From Shewanella profunda (lineage in GTDB: Bacteria > Pseudomonadota > Gammaproteobacteria > Enterobacterales > Shewanellaceae): a stretch of DNA of 52,784 bases. The notes beneath the pieces were generated by a model. That model did no database searches, was not told the origin of the DNA, and saw only the letters and a list, made by a program, of their open reading frames with translations. Location: positions 1 through 52,784 of the forward strand of contig NZ_JAKILG010000032.1 in the NCBI RefSeq assembly GCF_023283765.1, in the 5' to 3' direction. The translations under genes were made by a program, and so were the position numbers. This document shows positions 35,477 through 43,918 of the stretch, piece after piece; the first letter of the stretch is position 1, and the number at the start of each line of letters is the position of its first letter.

Positions 35477-36427
35477 TTATTGAAAATACAGAATATACAC
35501 TAAAGATGTTATGCCAATTGCTGTCCACAGCATCAGCCCAAGCAACAGAGGTTTAGGACCACTCGCCCGCATTTTCTGCACGGTAATTCCTGCGCCAATC
35601 AAAAACAAACACAGCACTAATGCCCGTTTCGACACCACAAACAAGGTGTCATAAATGGCATGGAATTGTGGCAACCAATGCGCCACACCAATGGCTAAGC
35701 AATAAAAACCGATAAAATACGGCAGGTTAAGTTTGCGACTATCGCCACCAAACAGCATAGCGCTGACAAGGGCGATTGGGATAATCCACAGGGCGCGGGC
35801 GAGTTTTATGGTCGTTGCGGTTTTTAAAGCTTCGTCGCCGTAGGCCGAAGCCGCGCCGACAACCGATGAAGTATCGTGGATGGCGATGGCGCTCCACACG
35901 CCAAAATCGTATTGGCTCATATTGAGCAAATGGCCCAGTGCGGGGAATAAAAACAGCGCGACTGAATTGAGCACAAACACGCAGGCTAACGCAGTGGCGG
36001 TTTGATCGTTACGCGCATTGATGGCCGGCGCCACTGCGGCAATAGCGCTGCCACCGCAAATAGCGGTACCAGAGGCAATTAAGTGGCCAGTGACATGATC
36101 AAATTTCAGCGCACGGGTGAGCAAAAAACCAAGGCTGAGGGTAAAAAAGATTGAGCCTACAATCAGGCCAAAGTTGTGGGTGCTCGCCTCTATCGCCGCG
36201 TTTAAGTTAATCCCAAACCCTAAGCCAATGATCGAATAAGACAGGAGTTTTTTGGTGAGTGCGGCAATATTCCATTGCACTGGCACCCAGCCTAGGCTGG
36301 CTAAGGTAAAGCCTAACACTAGCGCCATCGGGGATGAGATAAAAGGCGCGAGGCATAACAGACCAGTACAGATGAAAATAATGTTATGGCGCTTATTAAG
36401 CCGCTGTAATGTCGAGAATGAATTCAT
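35477..36427 (-). CDS. YeiH-family (UPF0324) putative exporter
   Basis: 316 residues, about ten membrane segments. The family signature is visible as [18 protein letters not shown] and [22 protein letters not shown], the two discontinuous-helix regions shared with sodium-dependent carboxylate transporters. YeiH relatives have been called putative sulfate or taurine-linked exporters; substrate is uncertain. Monocistronic; no LysR regulator beside it, unlike in E. coli where YeiE is adjacent. Confidence 0.88.
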   Translation of the reverse strand: MNSFSTLQRLNKRHNIIFICTGLLCLAPFISSPMALVLGFTLASLGWVPVQWNIAALTKKLLSYSIIGLGFGINLNAAIEASTHNFGLIVGSIFFTLSLGFLLTRALKFDHVTGHLIASGTAICGGSAIAAVAPAINARNDQTATALACVFVLNSVALFLFPALGHLLNMSQYDFGVWSAIAIHDTSSVVGAASAYGDEALKTATTIKLARALWIIPIALVSAMLFGGDSRKLNLPYFIGFYCLAIGVAHWLPQFHAIYDTLFVVSKRALVLCLFLIGAGITVQKMRASGPKPLLLGLMLWTAIGITSLVYILYFQ

Positions 36428-36661
36428 AACGCCTTAGGCTCGAGCGATTCGGTTTTATCGTTCCCACCACAGATCGTCACATTAAGCGACGCATACAAAA
36501 TGGCTATCAATTTGGATTGATCATGGAGACAGATGCGAGAGGGCATTATAGCTACGAGTACTATCTTCAATAAAATCAATTAAACTTATCTTGTTAGTCA
36601 GTTTTATTGACTCTAGGAGGATATTGCGGGACTTAAGAGATAAATCAAGAGGTAAATCAGC

Positions 36662-36689
36662 GGAGATGAACTGTGCTCAGTTCATCTCC
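36662..36689 (-). terminator. 12-bp perfect stem-loop downstream of the malate-synthase-like gene
   Basis: GGAGATGAACTG (36662-36673), loop TGCT, CAGTTCATCTCC (36678-36689). It lies 39 bases beyond the stop of the minus-strand gene. There is no good U-tract, so it is either a terminator helped by Rho or a 3' stabilising structure. The rest of the 36428-36727 gap shows no gene. Confidence 0.55.
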
Positions 36690-36727
36690 TTCAGTAGATA
36701 ATAAATGGCTAGATTATGAATAGTAGA

Positions 36728-37279
36728 TTATAAATTCACGATACTTTTCAAATTGTAATCACTGCCATCCTTCCCAGTAAACAGCTTATCTTGGGTATCA
36801 TTTGCACTGGGCATACCCGCATGTAACAGGCTTAGCCAATGGCGCGATGCTGCTGAACGTGACTCTGGTATTCCTACCATGTTTAATGGCGTTTCTATTT
36901 GGATATCTTCCAAATTGGCAACGTCTCTCGCACCTATCATGCCGTTGCGATCGAAGTTTAACTCTACATGGCAACCTTGATCCTGTAACACTATGGCGCT
37001 GGGCGAGTCTTTAGTACCGCCAAAAGCGACAAATTGCTTTGGCTGGCGCAGACCACTGTGACTACCATCGGCAAAAAATGCTAATAAATGTTGGTAGTAA
37101 ACTACATAGCTGCTGACATCTTGATGTGAGCCAGAGTTGAGTGGAAAGACTCGGTCAAGAAATTGTTTTGCGTTGGCGATCTTCTCGTGCTCTGTAACAT
37201 TCACTTGGGCCACGGCAAATACTTCTTCTGCGATGAGACTGTTTAGGATCTGGTTGCTCTTGATAATTGACATATTCAT
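36728..37279 (-). CDS. Stand-alone malate synthase G insertion-domain protein
   Basis: 183 residues. From residue ~37 it follows, without long gaps, the beta-rich domain inserted in malate synthase G (GlcB, roughly residues 150-330): AKQFLDRVFPLNSGSHQDV, LRQPKQFVAFGG, SAIVLQDQGCHVELNFDRNG, IGARDVANLEDIQIE, HWLSLLHAGM and finally FTGKDGSDYNLKSI. The TIM-barrel parts with catalytic Arg, Glu and Asp and the C-terminal plug are absent, so it cannot be a malate synthase. The N-terminal 35 residues are unlike GlcB. ATG at 37279 has AGAGGA 7 bases ahead. It is divergent from a RamB/ScfR-type acetate or propionate regulator, suggesting a role in glyoxylate or acyl-CoA metabolism (inference). Confidence 0.8.
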   Translation of the reverse strand: MNMSIIKSNQILNSLIAEEVFAVAQVNVTEHEKIANAKQFLDRVFPLNSGSHQDVSSYVVYYQHLLAFFADGSHSGLRQPKQFVAFGGTKDSPSAIVLQDQGCHVELNFDRNGMIGARDVANLEDIQIETPLNMVGIPESRSAASRHWLSLLHAGMPSANDTQDKLFTGKDGSDYNLKSIVNL

Positions 37280-37451
37280 CGCTCGTTCCTCTCACTCTTT
37301 CAGTTTAAAAATTCAGGGTTTTGATTTAACTTTTGATTTATCAAAGTTTATCTTCAACTTGGTTTGTCCGGTTAACGTTTGCATTACTAAATGGTTTTCA
37401 CAGTTAGGATGACTAAGGTGACTTACTTGAGCCTTTCCTTGATTGCTTAAT

Positions 37452-37514
37452 TTGTAGTCTAGTCCTTTTTTGACTACAATTTCACAATAAAAATTTTACA
37501 CTGTGAATTTTACA
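37452..37514. promoter_or_regulatory. Operator-like repeats in the divergent promoter of the ScfR-type gene
   Basis: Perfect inverted repeat TTGTAGTC (37452-37459) / GACTACAA (37472-37479), a second inverted pair TTCACA (37481) / TGTGAA (37502), and a direct repeat ATTTTACA at 37493 and 37507 (14-base period) just before the ATG. No Shine-Dalgarno precedes the ATG, so the repeats crowd the start. Likely autoregulatory sites. Confidence 0.5.
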
Positions 37515-37516
37515 AA

Positions 37517-39046
37517 ATGCGCAATGACCAGAGCTTAATAAGAAAGTCACACTTCCTCGGGACCAAAATACGTAACCTACGGAAACGTAATAACTTAACG
37601 ATGGAAGATTTATCGGCACGTTGTATTCGTGTCGATGCGGGTAGTGCACCTTCTGTGTCATATTTGTCGATGATCGAACGTGGCAAGCGTGTGCCGAGTG
37701 CAGGCATGTTGGCTGTGATTGCCGCGGTTTTCCAAAAAGAGGTCGATTGGTTTCTTGACGATGCGCCTGAAGAAAGCGCCATCACGCCAGACAAAGGCCG
37801 ACGAGGTGGTATTAGCGGTATTGCGCTAGAACCCAGCTTTTTGTTTTCCAATGATATTTTACAAATTGCGATTCCTGAGATGTTGTCACAAACGGGGATA
37901 TCAGGTCGGCAGTTTGCCCATTTACTGATCCGTGCCCATCAGGAACATCATCAAAACCATTTTCCCGATCTTGAGCGGGCCGCCGAAGAGATTGGTCTTA
38001 AGCGTATGCCATTATCCCTTGAGGATATGTTGGATATCGCTAAAGGAATGGGGCTAAAAATCAAATGGATAGATAGCGCTCCACAGGAGGTGATTGATGA
38101 AGTGGGCGGAAGTTCACGCCAATTAGTGACTTCCTATATCGAGCCGCCCAGTACAATTTACGTCAATAAAGTGCTTAAAAATCGCCCCAGTCGGCTCAAG
38201 TATGATCTCGCCGCCCATATAGGCCATTGTGTGTTGCACAATAAGGACGGCTTAAAGAGTGTGATGATTTCCGGTCGCAAACTGGAGGTCGATGAAGAGG
38301 TCGGAATGCAGTCCAATACCCTCAATGCGCAGGATATTTTGCATGCGTGGCGCGATTTTGAATCGAGCTTTTTCGCGGGTGCACTATTGTGCCCTAAAGT
38401 ACCTTATCGCCAATTGCTCGACCGCCACGGTTATGAGATTGAAGTACATAAGCAACTACAAGTGTCTGCTTCGGTTGCCATGCGGCGCATGACAGTCGTT
38501 TCTCCTTATCCCCATTGGCATTATTTCGACGCTTATGCACCAGGAAAACTAAAGGCGGTTTACCGTGGCAATGGTATTCCATTGCCTTGGGGCAATATGC
38601 GTTTAGTGGAAGACCCCTGCCAGCATTGGGCAGTATTTAGGATGATCAGCGAGCCGACGGTGGGCACTTCGGCACAGATTTCAATTTTGAATGTCGGCAA
38701 TGAGCCGCGAATTTACTGCTGTGAGTCGATTAAGGTCGAAGATTCGGCGGGTAATCCCCATGTGCTCTGCGCCGGCATTGATTTAAATCCTGCAATTGAA
38801 GCCCAAGGTAAGGATGCCTTGTCTATTGCCCACGATTTAAAGGATGCCTGCGTTGCCAGCGGTGGTTCAGTTAAGATCCCCAAACACATTAAAAGTGATT
38901 TAGTCAGCGTAGCTAAGATCTTAAATATCAATTGGATTGAGCGCGGGATTATAAATGATGCCCGCTTAATTTGCTCTCGCGGCGCAGTGTGTCCTCGCCA
39001 ACCCAGTTGCTATCAAACTGGCAAGTCCCAGTGTGGTGAGGATTAA
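37517..39046 (+). CDS. XRE-family ScfR/RamB-type regulator
   Basis: 509 residues. N-terminal helix-turn-helix (LGTKIRNLRKRNNLTMEDLSAR then VSYLSMIERGKRVPSAGMLAVIAAVF, residues ~11-72), followed by a long effector half with an IrrE/DUF955-like zinc-protease-like region (YDLAAHIGHCVLH) and a C-terminal DUF2083 region ending in a cysteine cluster (CSRGAVCPRQPSCYQTGKSQCGED). RamB and MccR/PrpC-like ScfR members control glyoxylate, acetate and methylcitrate genes. The cysteine cluster could bind a metal or an iron-sulfur cluster. Start has no Shine-Dalgarno; leaderless translation is possible. Confidence 0.85.
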   Translation: MRNDQSLIRKSHFLGTKIRNLRKRNNLTMEDLSARCIRVDAGSAPSVSYLSMIERGKRVPSAGMLAVIAAVFQKEVDWFLDDAPEESAITPDKGRRGGISGIALEPSFLFSNDILQIAIPEMLSQTGISGRQFAHLLIRAHQEHHQNHFPDLERAAEEIGLKRMPLSLEDMLDIAKGMGLKIKWIDSAPQEVIDEVGGSSRQLVTSYIEPPSTIYVNKVLKNRPSRLKYDLAAHIGHCVLHNKDGLKSVMISGRKLEVDEEVGMQSNTLNAQDILHAWRDFESSFFAGALLCPKVPYRQLLDRHGYEIEVHKQLQVSASVAMRRMTVVSPYPHWHYFDAYAPGKLKAVYRGNGIPLPWGNMRLVEDPCQHWAVFRMISEPTVGTSAQISILNVGNEPRIYCCESIKVEDSAGNPHVLCAGIDLNPAIEAQGKDALSIAHDLKDACVASGGSVKIPKHIKSDLVSVAKILNINWIERGIINDARLICSRGAVCPRQPSCYQTGKSQCGED

Positions 39047-39311
39047 TTTAAGCTCGTTTTTGCTAAGCCCAATCATATCGCAATACACGCCTTTCAGTGT
39101 GGCCTTGAAATTATGCTTTCTCCTATTGCTTAAATTTATAGGGAGCTAAGGCTTACTATTTCCATCATTAATCAGATTAAAACCTTTCACGATAAATATA
39201 CTAAATAGTGTATTTCATTTAATAACAATGTCTTACGAATTTGTCTGTTTTGTTTAGATCCATTTATAGCAATACCAATTGCACTAGCATCCGCATTCCT
39301 TTAACTTATAT
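39047..39311. other. AT-rich spacer before the imported methionine genes
   Basis: No gene seen. Contains an interrupted repeat ATACTAAATAGTGTAT near 39200 and a TACCAATTGCA box near 39275. The composition changes sharply about 100 bases further on, where the GC-rich genes begin. Confidence 0.4.
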
Positions 39312-39343
39312 AGCCATCTAAACATCTAGATGTTTTTGTGGCT
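39312..39343. promoter_or_regulatory. Tandem MetJ-type operator (four 8-base boxes)
   Basis: Successive 8-mers AGCCATCT / AAACATCT / AGATGTTT / TTGTGGCT. Three of the four match the MetJ box AGACGTCT at six of eight positions, the fourth at three, and they are in exact 8-base register as MetJ needs to bind cooperatively. The inner 16 bases form a perfect palindrome and the whole is flanked by TAGCCA/TGGCTA. It lies about 70 bases before a homocysteine methyltransferase gene. Confidence 0.6.
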
Positions 39344-39414
39344 ATTAAGGTTTTTATTGTAATAATCAGTACCTTGATAGATGACGTTGTACAAAAAAGG
39401 TAGAGATTACGCTG

Positions 39415-40317
39415 ATGAAGAAGCAGGCATTGTGGGTACTGGATGGTGGCATGGGACGCGAGCTGGCACGGCGAGGGGCGCCATTTCGCCAACCTGAATG
39501 GTCGGCGCTCGCGCTGATGGAGGCGCCACAGACGGTGCGCGAAGTGCATCAGGCCTATGTGGCGAGCGGTGCCCGTGTCATCACCACCAACAGTTATGCC
39601 CTGGTGCCGTTTCATATCGGTGCCGAGCGATTTGCCGCCGAAGGGGAAGCGCTGGCCGCGCTGGCTGGCCAGCTGGCGCGTGAGGTTGCCAATGAGCAAC
39701 CGGGCTCGGTGCAGGTCGCAGGATCCCTGCCGCCACTGTTTGGCTCCTACCGCGCCGACCTGTTCGAGGCGGACAGAGTGGGCGAGCTGGCCACACCGCT
39801 CATTCGGGCGCTGACGCCCCATGTGGACATTTGGCTGGCCGAAACCATGAGCCTGATTGCCGAGCCGCTGGCCCTCAAGGCGCTGTTGCCACAGGATGGC
39901 AAGCCGTTCTGGGTCTCCTTCACCCTGGAAGATGAGGCACCGGGCAGCGAGCCTGCGCTTCGTTCCGGTGAGCGGGTGGCGGATGCCGTCACCGCACTGG
40001 CCGCGGTCGGGGTGGATGCCATCCTGTTCAACTGCTGTCAGCCCGAGGTGATCGAGGCCGCGCTGACGGTGGCCGGTGACAGCTTGCAGGCGCTGGGTCG
40101 AGGGGATATTCGCCTCGGCGCCTATGCCAATGCGTTTCCGCCCCAGCCCAAGGAGGCGACCGCCAACGACGGGTTGGACGAGATCCGCGCCGATCTGGGG
40201 CCGCTGGATTATCTCGGCTGGGCCGAGCGCTGGCGCGCCGTGGGGGCCTCTCTCATCGGCGGCTGCTGCGGCATAGGCCCCGAGCATATTCAGGCACTGG
40301 CCAGCCGGCTGCGCTAA
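39415..40317 (+). CDS. Homocysteine S-methyltransferase
   Basis: 300 residues. MmuM/YagD-like enzyme transferring a methyl group from S-methylmethionine or SAM to homocysteine. The zinc-binding cysteines are in FNCCQPEVI (near residue 205) and GGCCGIGPEHI near the C-terminus, with GSLPPL and EARELAR-type barrel segments. The zinc needs three Cys; all are present. Strikingly GC-rich compared with neighbours (third positions mostly G/C), so probably imported, perhaps from an Aeromonas-like donor. Preceded by MetJ-like boxes, and followed 9 bases later by a permease with the same composition. Confidence 0.9.
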   Translation: MKKQALWVLDGGMGRELARRGAPFRQPEWSALALMEAPQTVREVHQAYVASGARVITTNSYALVPFHIGAERFAAEGEALAALAGQLAREVANEQPGSVQVAGSLPPLFGSYRADLFEADRVGELATPLIRALTPHVDIWLAETMSLIAEPLALKALLPQDGKPFWVSFTLEDEAPGSEPALRSGERVADAVTALAAVGVDAILFNCCQPEVIEAALTVAGDSLQALGRGDIRLGAYANAFPPQPKEATANDGLDEIRADLGPLDYLGWAERWRAVGASLIGGCCGIGPEHIQALASRLR

Positions 40318-40326
40318 GGAAAGCAC

Positions 40327-41724
40327 ATGAAAGAGAGCAAAATAGGCCTCTGGTCCCTCACTGCGCTGGTGTTCAGCTCCATGGTGGGGGCGGGCATCTT
40401 CAGCTTGCCCCAGAACATGGCCGAGGTGGCCGGTGCTCGCGCCGTGCTGATTGGCTGGGGTGTGACCGGGGTGGGCATACTGGCGCTCGCCGCGAGTTTT
40501 CTCTACCTGTCGCGGCTAAGACCGGATCTCGATGGCGGCATCTACAGCTATGCCCGCGCAGGCTTTGGGGAGCTGGTGGGCTTTTTCTCCGCCTGGGGCT
40601 ACTGGCTGTGCGCCACCATAGGTGTGGTGGGTTACCTGGTGATCGCGTTCGCCGCCCTTGGCAGCTTCGTCGATACCCCTGAACAGATTTGGTTTGGCGA
40701 TGGCAATACCCTGGCGGCCTTTATCGGCGAGTCCTGCATCCTCTGGGCCGTGCATCTGCTGGTGGCCCGTGGCGTGCAGCAGGCGGCCCTGTTCAATCTG
40801 GTGGCAACCCTGGCCAAGAGCCTGCCGCTGCTGCTGTTCATCCTGTTCGCCTGCTACTGGTTCGACCCTGTGACCTTCGCGACGGATCAGGGGGGCAGCA
40901 CGCTTGCTGTGCCGGTCTCCGAACAGGTGCGCAACACCATGCTGATCACCCTCTGGGTCTTTACCGGCATCGAAGGGGCCGCCGTTTTGTCGGCCCGCGC
41001 CAGGAACAAGCGGGACGTGGGCACGGCCACAGTGCTGGGGGTGGTGCTGGCGCTGCTGCTCTATGTGCTCATCTCGGTACTGGCGCTGGGGATATTGAGT
41101 CGCCCTGAGCTGTCAGCCCTGCCCAATCCCTCCATGGCGGGGCTGATGGCCCAGATGACGGGATCCTGGGGCAAGGTGCTGATCAGTGTCGGCCTCGTTG
41201 TCTCTGTGCTCGCTTCTTACGTAAGTTGGACCCTGTTCTCGGCCGAGGTGCCCTTCAGCGCGGCGCGCCACGGCGCCTTCCCGGCCATCTTCCGGCGCCA
41301 GAATCGCAACGGCACCCCTATAGCGTCGCTGTGGCTCACCAGCCTAACGGTGCAGGGCTGCCTGCTGCTGGTATGGCTGCTCGGCAAGGGGTATACCAAC
41401 CTGCTGCTCATCTCCACCTCCATGATACTGGTGCCCTATCTGCTGATCGGCCTGTTCCTGCTCAAACTTTCCTTGAGTGGCGAGGGCAATGGCCTGATGC
41501 GGACAGTGGCACTGGTGTCGAGCGGTTATGGCCTCTGGCTGCTCTATGCCGCCGGTGTGGAATACCTGCTGCTCTCCTTGCTGCTGTACGGGCCGGGCCT
41601 GCTGCTGTTTCTCTACAGCCGCCGACAGCTTGGTGACCATCAGCGGCTCAGTGGTCGCGAACGACTGCTGGCCGGGGTCACTCTGGTGAGCCTCATTCCC
41701 GCACTCTGGTCATTTGGTTTTTGA
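40327..41724 (+). CDS. APC-family amino-acid permease, likely partner of the methyltransferase
   Basis: 465 residues, twelve membrane segments. TM1 GAGIFSLPQNMAEVAG (residues ~22-37) has the G-A/S-G-I-F substrate-binding motif, and FTGIEGAAVLSARA near 215 is the TM6 motif of the basic amino-acid/polyamine antiporter subfamily (ArcD-like). In enterobacteria MmuM is paired with the S-methylmethionine permease MmuP, also of the APC superfamily, so this one may import methionine derivatives, or an unrelated cationic amino acid. GC-rich like its partner (38 of 60 bases in one line near 40561). Immediately after come inverted repeats. Confidence 0.85.
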   Translation: MKESKIGLWSLTALVFSSMVGAGIFSLPQNMAEVAGARAVLIGWGVTGVGILALAASFLYLSRLRPDLDGGIYSYARAGFGELVGFFSAWGYWLCATIGVVGYLVIAFAALGSFVDTPEQIWFGDGNTLAAFIGESCILWAVHLLVARGVQQAALFNLVATLAKSLPLLLFILFACYWFDPVTFATDQGGSTLAVPVSEQVRNTMLITLWVFTGIEGAAVLSARARNKRDVGTATVLGVVLALLLYVLISVLALGILSRPELSALPNPSMAGLMAQMTGSWGKVLISVGLVVSVLASYVSWTLFSAEVPFSAARHGAFPAIFRRQNRNGTPIASLWLTSLTVQGCLLLVWLLGKGYTNLLLISTSMILVPYLLIGLFLLKLSLSGEGNGLMRTVALVSSGYGLWLLYAAGVEYLLLSLLLYGPGLLLFLYSRRQLGDHQRLSGRERLLAGVTLVSLIPALWSFGF

Positions 41725-41819
41725 ATGACAACTGATGGCGATGAAAGCTAATTCGTTTATTAACGAGGAATTTATTAACTGCAGTCTTTGTTTGGCTTTA
41801 AGCCATAATGAATGGTGAG

Positions 41820-41927
41820 TTAGCCATAATAATTTATGGCTAAATAGCCGTTAAGAATTATAGACACTTAAGCCGATCTCAAACCCAGGCACGCATAATT
41901 TCATCTATGGGGTGAAGGATCGGCTTA
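41820..41927. repeat. Nested inverted repeats at the downstream edge of the GC-rich pair
   Basis: TTAGCCATAA (41820-41829) with TTATGGCTAA (41834-41843) is a perfect 10-bp stem, preceded by another AGCCATAAT at 41801. Then TAAGCCGATC (41869-41878) with GATCGGCTTA (41918-41927), a 39-base loop. These could be terminators for converging genes or the scar of an insertion. No ORF is supported in 41725-42001. Confidence 0.5.
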
Positions 41928-42001
41928 TTGATGTGGAAGGTCGTAACCTAACTAGGAGCATGTATTTAGTGTGGTGAATGTGGACTAATTTAAACCTTTA
42001 A

Positions 42002-42763
42002 TTAGTATCCGATTGAAACCTTATCAGTATACTTAGATTTAATTTTTTCGACGGTTCCATCCTTAATCATCTCGCTTAAAACATTATCAAAGGATTCTGC
42101 TAGGGTTGAATAATCTCTAACTTTAGTGAATGCAAGATAACTGCTTAAAGTCTCTATTGGTGGATTTAACGATTTAACTAAACCAGTCTTATTCATTTTG
42201 GCAATAAGTTCATTGCCAACATCAAGACTATTTATAATGATATCAGTGCGACCAGCTAGTAATTTTTTGATACAAAATTCAAAACTTTGAGCACAATCGA
42301 CATTTTTTAATATCCCACCTTTAATGGCGTTGTCAACTATATTCCCATATGATGTATTACATTCTACTCCAATACTATAAGTTGAAAGATCTTCAATTTT
42401 CCCAGTGTAATTTATCTCTTTGTCAATCAATGTGAATACGACAAATTTTTGTTGGACTAGTGGTTTGGTGGTGAATAACAAAGTTTCAATTCTTTCAGGT
42501 GTTTTCTTTAAAGAAAAGTAAGCGTCAACTCTACCATCCTTAACCATCTCCAGTCCTCGTTTTACAGGATAAAACTCAATTTCAACATTAACATTCAGTT
42601 TGTGAAAGGCCGCAACTACAATATCAAGTACGATTCCCTTTTCTATACCACCATCTTGATATATGAATGGGGGGTAGTCTAATGTTGCGATTTTAATATT
42701 ATTTTCATTTGAAATTGAGTTTGTTGAAATAGCGATAAGCAAAATAAAAATATTTATTTTCAT
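42002..42763 (-). CDS. Periplasmic solute-binding protein, amino-acid type
   Basis: 253 residues from the ATG at 42763. Signal peptide MKINIFILLIAISTNSIS, then NNIKIATLDYPPFIYQDGGIEKG, the PBPb pattern (T-x-x-YPP[FY]), GIVLDIVVAAFHKL and the C-terminal DGTVEKIKSKY helix. An in-frame extension to 42940 exists but is not homologous-looking and would bury the signal peptide; no good Shine-Dalgarno precedes either start. The gene is visibly AT-rich relative to its GC-rich left neighbour. No permease or ATPase nearby. Ligand unknown; may be a recent acquisition. Confidence 0.78.
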   Translation of the reverse strand: MKINIFILLIAISTNSISNENNIKIATLDYPPFIYQDGGIEKGIVLDIVVAAFHKLNVNVEIEFYPVKRGLEMVKDGRVDAYFSLKKTPERIETLLFTTKPLVQQKFVVFTLIDKEINYTGKIEDLSTYSIGVECNTSYGNIVDNAIKGGILKNVDCAQSFEFCIKKLLAGRTDIIINSLDVGNELIAKMNKTGLVKSLNPPIETLSSYLAFTKVRDYSTLAESFDNVLSEMIKDGTVEKIKSKYTDKVSIGY

Positions 42764-43161
42764 TAGGGTGGTACATAACAACTTAAGGTTAATTTTAGAA
42801 TATTTGGATTTAATAGCGTTAGCTTTAAAGCTAATATTAAGAGGTTCACACAATTTTAAAATCCAAAGAAAATTAATAGATACTCCTTCGCGAGCTAGGT
42901 TCTTCTCTCGATGGATATTCATGTTTGTCCCACCTATCAAAATGAAAGCTCAATCTGTACTTCTGATACTTTAACTATAGTACCGTGCAAAAAAATAGTA
43001 CAAATCCGTATCGTTTTCTCAGCGACAATTGCAAATGAATAGATGGGATGGTTCATTAATATTTTTAAGGAATGGCATATGGATTTGACTAATACCTCAC
43101 ATGATCAGTAGTTGAAGCTAGCAGTACTGTATCTGGAACATTCCACATATATAGGAACCGC
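42764..43161. other. Spacer between two minus-strand genes
   Basis: About 400 bases. The left 177 are open in frame with the binding-protein gene but look like spacer. The rest is AT-rich and must contain its promoter. No further gene or strong hairpin was seen. Confidence 0.4.
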
Positions 43162-43797
43162 TCAGGGCAAGGTGGTCGCTGTGGGTCGTTCAAGATAATA
43201 TTCATACAAGGCGACCAGTTCAGTCACGATTTCTGTACCCTGTAACAGCTTTGGCCGCTCTACGATAATGTTATTAATCAACGCCTGCGCCGTTACTGTG
43301 ATGATGTGAATAGCCAGTTCTGGGTTCGGCACGTTTTGCATAAAAGGTTTTAACGCCTCTAAAAATAATATCCTCAATTGGCTGTCGGCATCGGAGCAAC
43401 TGGTTTTTAAGGTTAGCGGGACCTCCTCGAGCACGGCTTTGTGTACTGCAGGTGCCACCTTATGCTTTTCAACGATCATATGAACCAGTAATGTTAGTAC
43501 TTGTTTTAGTGAGCCTTGTAGTGAAACAAGCTGCAGTATTTTATGCAACTCATCACTCATCTCTGCCGCGTGTCGTTTTTGCAGTTCTGCAACTATAGCC
43601 TCCTTATTTGGGAAAAATTGATAAAGAGAGCTGATATTTACTCCTGCCCGCTCAGCAATGGCATTTGTTGTGAATCCCTTCCAACCTACCTCGGTCAAAA
43701 TGTAAGTAGAAGCTTGAATAATCGCATCTACGGTTAAACGCGAACGCTCCTGAGAGGGCATTTTCCTTGATTTTTGTGTAGTACTAATTCGGCTCAC
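43162..43797 (-). CDS. TetR-family transcriptional regulator
   Basis: 211 residues. Helix-turn-helix near 30-75: IIQASTYILTEVGWKGFTTNAIAERAGVNISSLYQFFPNKEAIVAEL, the TetR pattern. The C-terminal ligand domain is all-helical (about 80-200) and unlike named TetR classes I know. Divergent from the nitroreductase gene with 121 bases between, in which an AGTAA/TTACT repeat sits. Probably a repressor of the nitroreductase and perhaps the RND pump. Confidence 0.92.
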   Translation of the reverse strand: MSRISTTQKSRKMPSQERSRLTVDAIIQASTYILTEVGWKGFTTNAIAERAGVNISSLYQFFPNKEAIVAELQKRHAAEMSDELHKILQLVSLQGSLKQVLTLLVHMIVEKHKVAPAVHKAVLEEVPLTLKTSCSDADSQLRILFLEALKPFMQNVPNPELAIHIITVTAQALINNIIVERPKLLQGTEIVTELVALYEYYLERPTATTLP

Positions 43798-43830
43798 ACG
43801 ACATGCCTTAACGTAAGTATTAAAAATTAA

Positions 43831-43844
43831 AGTAAAAGCTTACT
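43831..43844. promoter_or_regulatory. Candidate TetR operator
   Basis: AGTAAAAGCTTACT, arms AGTAA/TTACT, in the middle of the divergent promoter. GTAAG at 43813 and CTTAC at 43839 form a second wider pair. Confidence 0.35.
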
Positions 43845-43918
43845 ATATTGTGGTTTTACTCACAAGGCGATGTCCATGATGCAGTGTCGCCGTAAGTTAC
43901 TTTTTAGGAAAAATTACA

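Noticed and set aside
39301..40326. Long minus-strand ORF (341 codons) opposite the homocysteine methyltransferase
   Set aside because: Antisense open frame caused by high GC; the plus strand carries clear family motifs.
42764..42940. N-terminal extension of the solute-binding protein
   Set aside because: It would precede the signal peptide and looks like AT-rich spacer; kept only as an observation.
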